Origin: Nonomuraea muscovyensis
Lineage (GTDB): Bacteria; Actinomycetota; Actinomycetes; Streptosporangiales; Streptosporangiaceae
DNA: 64,000 nt
Direction: 5' to 3'
NCBI RefSeq assembly: GCF_014207745.1
Contig: NZ_JACHJB010000001.1
Location: 2,604,001 to 2,668,000, forward strand
Part shown: one piece after another, positions 56,293-61,775 of the stretch
Position numbering within the stretch: the stretch's first letter is position 1
Layout of the letters: every line of letters starts with the position of its first letter
Program-made: the position numbers and the translations under genes
The notes under the pieces: model-generated
What the model was told of the DNA's origin: nothing
The model's input: the letters and a program-made list of their open reading frames with translations, nothing else
The model's database searches: none

Positions 56293-57222
56293 CTATGCGA
56301 CCGGTGTCGCGCTGACGGCGGCGAGGCCGCGGTCGATGATGCGGGCGAGCTGCTCGCGGTGCTCCGGAGCGACGTCCGCCAGGGGCGGGCGGACGGGACC
56401 CGCGGACCGGCCGCGGATCTCCAGGCCGGCCTTGACGAGGGCGACGGCGTAACCGGGGGTCGTGTCGCGAAGTTCGGCGAGCGGGGCGTAGAACTCGCGC
56501 AGCAGGAGGTCCTGCGTCACGTCATCGCCGTTCTGGAACGCCGTGAAGAACGCGCCGGCGACCTCCGGCAGGAACGCCAGCGCCGCCGAGGAGTAGGCGC
56601 GGGCGCCGAGGCCGGCGTAGGCACTGGCGAAGATCTCGGCGGTCGGCATGCCGTTGAGCAGGGCCAGCCGGCCGCCGGTGGCGGTGCGGATGCGCTGGAG
56701 CAGCTCCATGTCACCGTACCCGTCCTTCAGGGCGACGATGTTGTCGATCTCGGCCAGCTCGGCCACCGCGCCGGGCGAGAAGATCGCCGTGCCGCGCTGG
56801 TAGAGGATGACGTCCAGGTCCGTGGCGGCGGCCACCTCCCGGTAGTGGGCGACGAGTCCGGCCGGCGGGCCGACCTGCAGGTACGGCGGGAGCGCCAGCA
56901 GGCCGTCGGCCCCGGCGGCCTGCGCCGCGCGGGCGAACTCCACGGCCGTCCGCGTGCCGCCCCCCACTCCCGCGAGCACCGGGGTCGCGCCGGCCACGTG
57001 CTCGACGGCGGCCCGGACCACGTCCTCGTGCTCGGTGGCGGTCAGCGAGGCCAGCTCTCCGGTGCCGCAGGCGACGAAGATCGCGCCGGGCCCGGCGGCG
57101 AGCACGTCGGTGAGGTGCTCCTTGAAGCAGGGCAGGTCGAGGTCCCCCGTGTCCGTGAACGGCGTGACGGGGAACGCGAGCAGGCCGGTCAGGGAGGCGG
57201 CTCGCGAAACGGCGGCGGACAT
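56293..57222 (-). CDS. kdgD: 5-dehydro-4-deoxyglucarate dehydratase
   Basis: KdgD dehydrates and decarboxylates 5-keto-4-deoxyglucarate to 2-oxoglutarate semialdehyde, the late step of glucarate/galactarate use. The 309-residue protein has the dihydrodipicolinate-synthase barrel and the KdgD-specific stretches FVACGTGELASLTATEHEDVVRAAVE, VGGGTRTAVEFARAAQAAGADGLLALPPYL, ILYQRGTAIFSP and ALKDGYGDMELLQRI; Tyr141 and Schiff-base Lys166 are in place. A plain sialate lyase is less likely because of these. It is the first gene of the operon, 45 bases before the binding protein. Confidence 0.87.
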   Translation of the reverse strand: MSAAVSRAASLTGLLAFPVTPFTDTGDLDLPCFKEHLTDVLAAGPGAIFVACGTGELASLTATEHEDVVRAAVEHVAGATPVLAGVGGGTRTAVEFARAAQAAGADGLLALPPYLQVGPPAGLVAHYREVAAATDLDVILYQRGTAIFSPGAVAELAEIDNIVALKDGYGDMELLQRIRTATGGRLALLNGMPTAEIFASAYAGLGARAYSSAALAFLPEVAGAFFTAFQNGDDVTQDLLLREFYAPLAELRDTTPGYAVALVKAGLEIRGRSAGPVRPPLADVAPEHREQLARIIDRGLAAVSATPVA

Positions 57223-57225
57223 CAA

Positions 57226-57296
57226 TGGAAACCTCTTGTCTACATATAGAGACACCGTCTATACTTGTAGCCCGAGACATTAAGTTGCTGTTTCCA
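57226..57296. promoter_or_regulatory. kdgD/IclR divergent promoter with dyads
   Basis: TATAGA-N7-TCTATA (57245-57263) is a perfect dyad in the middle of the gap and overlaps a likely IclR promoter (TTGTCT at 57236, 18-bp spacer, TATACT at 57260). An outer pair TGGAAAC (57226) and GTTTCCA (57290) flanks it. IclR proteins bind such dyads and often control the divergent operon and themselves. Confidence 0.55.
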
Positions 57297-57316
57297 TAAA
57301 CGTCAAGAGGTGACAG

Positions 57317-58099
57317 ATGGGGCAATACGTCCCGGACCTGTCGGCCGAACCGGCCGAGGCCGGGGGCGTCCGCAGCGTGAAGTCCGCCGAACGGACCATC
57401 GCGGTCCTCGAATACCTCAGCTCGGCGAAGGACGCGCGCACGCTCCGCGAGGTCACCACCGACTTAGGGCTGCCCCGGGCCAGCGGCTACGCGCTGCTCA
57501 CCACGCTGGTGCAGACAGGCTGGGTCGAAACGGACGGGACCGGCCGCTACCGGCTGGGCATCCGCGCGCTCCGCGCCGGGGAGTCGTACGTCGAACGCGA
57601 CGACGTCGTCCAGCGGGCACAGCCGGTGATGGACGCCCTGCACGACGAGCTCGGTGAGACCATCCACCTGGCCCGCCTCGACGGCGCCGAGGTCGTCTAC
57701 CTGGCCACCCACATCTCCCGCCACTCCCTCGCCGTCGTCTCCCGGCCCGGCCGGCGCCTGCCCTGCTGGACGACCGGGCTCGGCAAGGCCATCCTCGCCG
57801 GCCGGCCCTGGGAGGAGGTCGACGCGCTCCTGCCGGAGGTCATGGAGGCGCGCACCGTCCACACGATCACCGACCGGGCGGCGTTCCGCGCCGAGTTGGA
57901 GGAGATCCGGCGCCGCGGCCACGCGGTCGACGAGCAGGAGTCGACCATCGGCCTGCGCTGCTTCGCCGTCGCCCTCGACTTCGGGCCCGTCCCTCACGAG
58001 GCGCTGAGCTGCTCCATCCCCATGGTCCGCCTCGATCCCCAGCGTGAGGAGGCGATCGTCACGGCGCTGCGCCGGGCACGGGCCCGGATCATCCGCTGA
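57317..58099 (+). CDS. IclR-family regulator of the kdgD operon
   Basis: The 260-residue protein has the IclR winged helix (VKSAERTIAVLEYLSSAKDARTLREVTTDLGLPRASGYALLTTLVQTGWVETDGTGRYRLGIRAL) and effector domain with GLGKAILAGRPWEEVDALLP, EEIRRRGHAVDEQESTIGLRCFAVAL. IclR regulators commonly repress sugar-acid and aromatic catabolism. It is divergent from kdgD across a 94-bp promoter gap holding dyads. Confidence 0.92.
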   Translation: MGQYVPDLSAEPAEAGGVRSVKSAERTIAVLEYLSSAKDARTLREVTTDLGLPRASGYALLTTLVQTGWVETDGTGRYRLGIRALRAGESYVERDDVVQRAQPVMDALHDELGETIHLARLDGAEVVYLATHISRHSLAVVSRPGRRLPCWTTGLGKAILAGRPWEEVDALLPEVMEARTVHTITDRAAFRAELEEIRRRGHAVDEQESTIGLRCFAVALDFGPVPHEALSCSIPMVRLDPQREEAIVTALRRARARIIR

Positions 58100-58167
58100 G
58101 CGGACGCGGCTCAGGACAGGGCGAGACCGGCGAGCTGGGCCCTGCCCGCTTGGGAAGGGCCCAGATG

Positions 58168-58830
58168 TCAGGAACCGCGCGGGGTCACCAGGCCGGACTC
58201 GTAGGCGAGGACCACGAGCTGGGCGCGGTCGCGGGCGTGGAGCTTGGCCATGGCTCGGTTGACGTGGGTTTTCGCGGTCTGCGGGCTGATCACCATGCGG
58301 TCCGCGATCTGGTCGTTGGACAGACCCCGCGCGACCAGGGCGACAGCCTCACGTTCGCGGTTGGTGAGTTCTTTCAGCCCCGTGTCGGTGGCGGTGTTGA
58401 GCGGCTGGGTGACGTACCTGCTGATGAGTTTGCGGGTGATCGACGGGGCGAGCAGCGCGTCACCGCGCGCGGCGACGCGTACGGCGTGAAGGAAGTCTTC
58501 GGGCACGATGTCCTTGACGAGGAACCCGGCCGCGCCGGCGCGCAGCGCGTTGAAGACGTATTCGTCGAAGCCGTAGTTGGTCAGGATGACGACGTGCACC
58601 CCGGCCAGGTCCGGGTCCGCGGCGATGCGCCGGGTCGCCTCGATGCCGTCGACGACCGGCATCTGGATGTCGATGAGAGCGACGTCGGGCAGATGTTCCT
58701 TGGCCAGGGCCAGGCCCTCCATCCCGTCGCCGGCCTCGGCCACCACCTCGATGTCGTCCTCGAGGTCGAGGAGCGCGCGGAATCCGCTGCGCAGGAGCGG
58801 CTGGTCGTCGACCAGCAGGACACGGATCAT
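58168..58830 (-). CDS. NarL/LuxR-type response regulator
   Basis: The 220-residue protein has a receiver domain with Asp54 (ALIDIQMPVVDG), Asp8-Asp9 and Lys104-type region VKDIVPEDF, and a LuxR helix-turn-helix (LTNREREAVALVARGLSNDQIADRMVISPQTAKTHVNRAMAKLHA). It overlaps the kinase gene by four bases and is its partner. Confidence 0.94.
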   Translation of the reverse strand: MIRVLLVDDQPLLRSGFRALLDLEDDIEVVAEAGDGMEGLALAKEHLPDVALIDIQMPVVDGIEATRRIAADPDLAGVHVVILTNYGFDEYVFNALRAGAAGFLVKDIVPEDFLHAVRVAARGDALLAPSITRKLISRYVTQPLNTATDTGLKELTNREREAVALVARGLSNDQIADRMVISPQTAKTHVNRAMAKLHARDRAQLVVLAYESGLVTPRGS

Positions 58831-59954
58831 GACGTCCGGTCCACAGGGAGTTCGGCCTGGACGGTGAAGCCGCCCTCGCCGCGCGGCTCCGCGCGCAGGC
58901 GACCGCCGAGGGCGGTGACGCGTTCGCGCATCCCGAGCAGCCCGACGCCGGGCACCGGGGCGGTGTCCGGTGTGGCCTTGCCGTCGTCATCGATGCGTAC
59001 CGCGAGGGCGTCCGGACGGCAGTCGATCCGGACCGACGCGGTAGCCGCGGCGGAATGCCGGGCGACGTTGGTGAGCGACTCCTGAACGATCCGGTAGACG
59101 GTCCGGCTCACGGCGGCCGGCACGTCCTGTCGTTGCCCTTCGATCGTCAGCGTCGCGTCCAGGCCGATGGTGCGGGCCCGTTCCACCAGTTCAGGGACGT
59201 GGTCGAGCCCACGCGGCGGGGTCGTGTCGTCGTCGCGCAACGCCTGCAGCGTCGCGCGCAGTTCCCGGGTCGCCTCACGTCCGGCCTCCTGGATCGCCAG
59301 CAGGGCCTCCGGCACCTGTTCGCCACGCCTGCGGGCCACGTGGACGGCGACCTCGGCCTGCACCTTGATGATCGAGATCTGGTGGGTGAGCGAATCGTGC
59401 AGCTCCCTCGCGATGTGCAGCCGCTCCTCGTCGGCGCGGTGCCGCGCGGTCTCCTCCCGGGTGCGCTCGGCTTCCTCCGCCCGCCGCTCGGCCTGCCGCA
59501 GCGCTTCGCCCGCGGCGCCGGCCGCGATCAGCCAGGCCAGCTCAAGGGCGCCTCGGGCCTGCGCGAACGCCTCGCCCGTGTCGTGCAGGCCCGAGGCCAG
59601 GGCGGCGAGGGGAAGAGCGGCCAGCACGGCCACGCTCGCCGCCACCGTGACGGTGCGATGGCCCGCCCGTACGGCGGCGTACACCGCGAACAGGTACGCG
59701 ACGGCGGGCGCGTCGAAACCGGCCGCCTGATAGCCCACCGCGCACAGCCCGGTGACGGCCAGGACGGGGACCGGAGCCCGGCGGCGCGCGGCCAGCACCA
59801 GGCCGCCGGCCACCAGCAGCGCGTAGCCGAACAGGTCGAGGTTCGTGGCGGAGTTCTGCCCGGACAGCCCGGTGACCAGCAGCGCCGCCGCCACGCACAC
59901 GGCGATCGCCCAGTCTTTGAGACCGGCCCGGACACCGGACCGTCCTGTACTCAT
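58827..59954 (-). CDS. membrane sensor histidine kinase (DesK/NarX type)
   Basis: The 375-residue kinase has four to five N-terminal helices (residues ~15-155), a coiled-coil linker (LRQAERRAEEAERTREETARHRADEERLH), the phosphoacceptor IARELHDSLTHQISIIKVQAEVAV and a compact ATPase domain (ESLTNVARHSAAATASVRI, VPGVGLLGMRERVTALGGRLRAEP). It is upstream of its response regulator and divergent from the DUF6223 gene. Confidence 0.94.
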   Translation of the reverse strand: MSTGRSGVRAGLKDWAIAVCVAAALLVTGLSGQNSATNLDLFGYALLVAGGLVLAARRRAPVPVLAVTGLCAVGYQAAGFDAPAVAYLFAVYAAVRAGHRTVTVAASVAVLAALPLAALASGLHDTGEAFAQARGALELAWLIAAGAAGEALRQAERRAEEAERTREETARHRADEERLHIARELHDSLTHQISIIKVQAEVAVHVARRRGEQVPEALLAIQEAGREATRELRATLQALRDDDTTPPRGLDHVPELVERARTIGLDATLTIEGQRQDVPAAVSRTVYRIVQESLTNVARHSAAATASVRIDCRPDALAVRIDDDGKATPDTAPVPGVGLLGMRERVTALGGRLRAEPRGEGGFTVQAELPVDRTS

Positions 59955-60168
59955 GCGCGCACCCTAGCCGGATGTCCGCGCGGGCGACTCCTGCGCGCGG
60001 ATGACCGACCGCTACCGCACCCGCGGTACCTTCGCGGCTCCTGCGGCTCCTGTGGCAGCCGGCTGCGGCATCGGCGGCAGCGCGAACTGCCCGCGTCCGC
60101 TGGACGACCGGCGAGGGGTCCGGCGGAGATGATCGGGCGAACGCCCGTAGTAGAAGGAGGAGCACCTC

Positions 60169-60591
60169 ATGTCAGTCCGATTTGTGCTTGCCGTGGCCGG
60201 AGCCGCCCTGCTCGGAGTTTTCGAGCTTGCCACACCGGCGGCCGCGCACGTCCTGGTCCAGCCGGACCCCGTCAGTGCCTACGCCTTGACCTCCGGGCGT
60301 CTCTGGTCCGCGGTGGGCGCGCTGCTGGGGCTGGTCGGCGTGGTCATCGGCGGGCTGGCTCTGGCCCGCTCCGCCGGTCGTATCGGCACCGGCACCGGCG
60401 GACGCGGGGCCGTCGTGGCCCTGGTGGCGGGGCTGGCCGGCGCGGTCATCGGCGCGCTGGTCGTGGCCGCCGCCGACGGTGGTCCCGGCACCGGCTACGG
60501 AATAGTCGGGGGCTACGTGGCCCTGGTGGTGGGGCTGATCGCCATGGTCCTCGGCGGGCTGGCTCTGGCCCGCTCCCGCCGCACCAGTTGA
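60169..60591 (+). CDS. DUF6223-like small membrane protein
   Basis: The 140-residue product has a signal-like N-terminus (residues 1-27, AAA), then three hydrophobic helices with Gly-rich repeats (SAVGALLGLVGVVIGGLALARS near 47-68, GAVVALVAGLAGAVIGALVVAA, GIVGGYVALVVGLIAMVLGGLALARS). The first and last helices end in the same GGLALARS motif, an internal repeat. The family is of unknown function and often lies by two-component systems. A GGAGGAG ribosome site precedes the ATG. It is probably controlled by the divergent kinase/regulator pair. Confidence 0.8.
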   Translation: MSVRFVLAVAGAALLGVFELATPAAAHVLVQPDPVSAYALTSGRLWSAVGALLGLVGVVIGGLALARSAGRIGTGTGGRGAVVALVAGLAGAVIGALVVAAADGGPGTGYGIVGGYVALVVGLIAMVLGGLALARSRRTS

Positions 60592-60774
60592 CCATCGGTG
60601 GCCCCGAGCCGCGGGATTCCCCCGGCGGAGCCTCCAGTGTGGTCGCCGCCCGCATCCAGGAGACCACCGCAGAGTGCTGCCCATGCTCATTGGTCACACG
60701 GATTTGCTGGGACTGTGCTCATGGTCGGCCGGAAGTGTTCACGGGATCGCGGAACCCGCACCCGCTCCGCCTAG

Positions 60775-60796
60775 ATGATTGATGCCAAGGGGTCTG
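60775..60796 (+). repeat. IS982 left inverted repeat
   Basis: Begins ATGATTGATG and matches the right end for 10 bases, then partly (AAGG, then scattered). Confidence 0.75.
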
Positions 60797-60803
60797 GTTA
60801 CGG

Positions 60804-61718
60804 TTAGTGGTCGTAGGCGATCAGGGATCGCTTGATCGGCTGACCGGTCTTGTCGGCGTGCCAGATCGCTGTCGTCAGCGCGAGGACGCGGGCCAGTACG
60901 CGGATGATGACGCCGGCCGGCGTACGTCCTCCGTGACGTTCCAGGTCGAGCTGGCTCTTGAAGGTCTGGTTGATCGACTCGATGGTCTGGCGTAACGGCT
61001 TGAACAGGTGCGCGCCGGCCCGTTCCGGCTCGCCCCGGCGGGCCGAACGCAGCAGGCGCAGATCACGTTCGGTGAGTTCTTGTTCGAAGGCTCGGCCGTA
61101 GTACTGCCGGTCAGCGATGAGCGTCTGCCGTGGATGGGCGGCCACCACGTCAGGGGCGGCCTCCAGCATGCCCAGCAGCACCTCGCGCTCGTCGGCTTTG
61201 GCACCGCTCAGCGCGAACAGTACGGGCAGCCCGCCCAGGGTGCACAGCAAGTGCAGCCGTAACCCCCAGAAGTACCGTGAGTGACTGGCGCAGTAGCCGT
61301 ACTCGGCCCATCCGGCAAGCTCGGAACGCTGGGTGGTATCGCGGGAGCGGCCGCATTCCACAGGGGTGGAGTCGACAACCCAGACATCGTCGCTCCAGAG
61401 TGAGGTGTCGGAAGCCAGCATCCTGGTCATGTGTGTGACCAGCCCGGACGCCTGCCGCAGCCGCCGGTTGTAGCCGGACTGGCCTGGGATGTACGGGAAC
61501 ATCCCGCTCAGCTCGGCACGGGCGTGACGCAGCCGGCGGCGTTCGGAGGTGAAGCCCAGCAGCGCTGACAGCACCGCCAGGGCGACCAGCTCGGCGTCAC
61601 TCAGCGTGGGCGCGATGCCGATCTTCGGCCGCCACGGTGCCAGGTGCGGCTGGGCCTTCAACGCATCGTCGATCTGCACCTACAGTGCGGTTGCGAGGGT
61701 GTCTAACTCTTTCGTCAC
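60804..61718 (-). CDS. IS982-family transposase with an in-frame amber codon
   Basis: The IS982 DDE transposase is recognised by LSDAELVALAVLSALLGF, WVVDSTPVECGRSRDT, SELAGWAEYGYCASHSRYFWGLRLHLLCT, ADERE and SIADRQ-type catalytic segments, and the end IWHADKTGQPIKRSLIAYDH. The family N-terminus can be read upstream from GTG 61718 (MTKELDTLATAL), but codon 13 is TAG (61680-61682), where relatives have Tyr. A GTG directly after it (61679) could restart a 291-residue protein. The rest is full length, so the copy is either recently disabled or uses the restart. Confidence 0.85.
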
Positions 61719-61753
61719 ACATCGAGGATGGGCACCCTCGCCCTATCTCCGCA

Positions 61754-61775
61754 GCTACGCCTTTACATCAATCAT
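61754..61775 (-). repeat. IS982 right inverted repeat
   Basis: Read inward from 61775 it begins ATGATTGATG, matching the left end. Confidence 0.75.

Noticed and set aside
60592..60770. Gene between the DUF6223 gene and the IS element
   Set aside because: Only short unsupported frames are present; this is spacer interrupted by the insertion.
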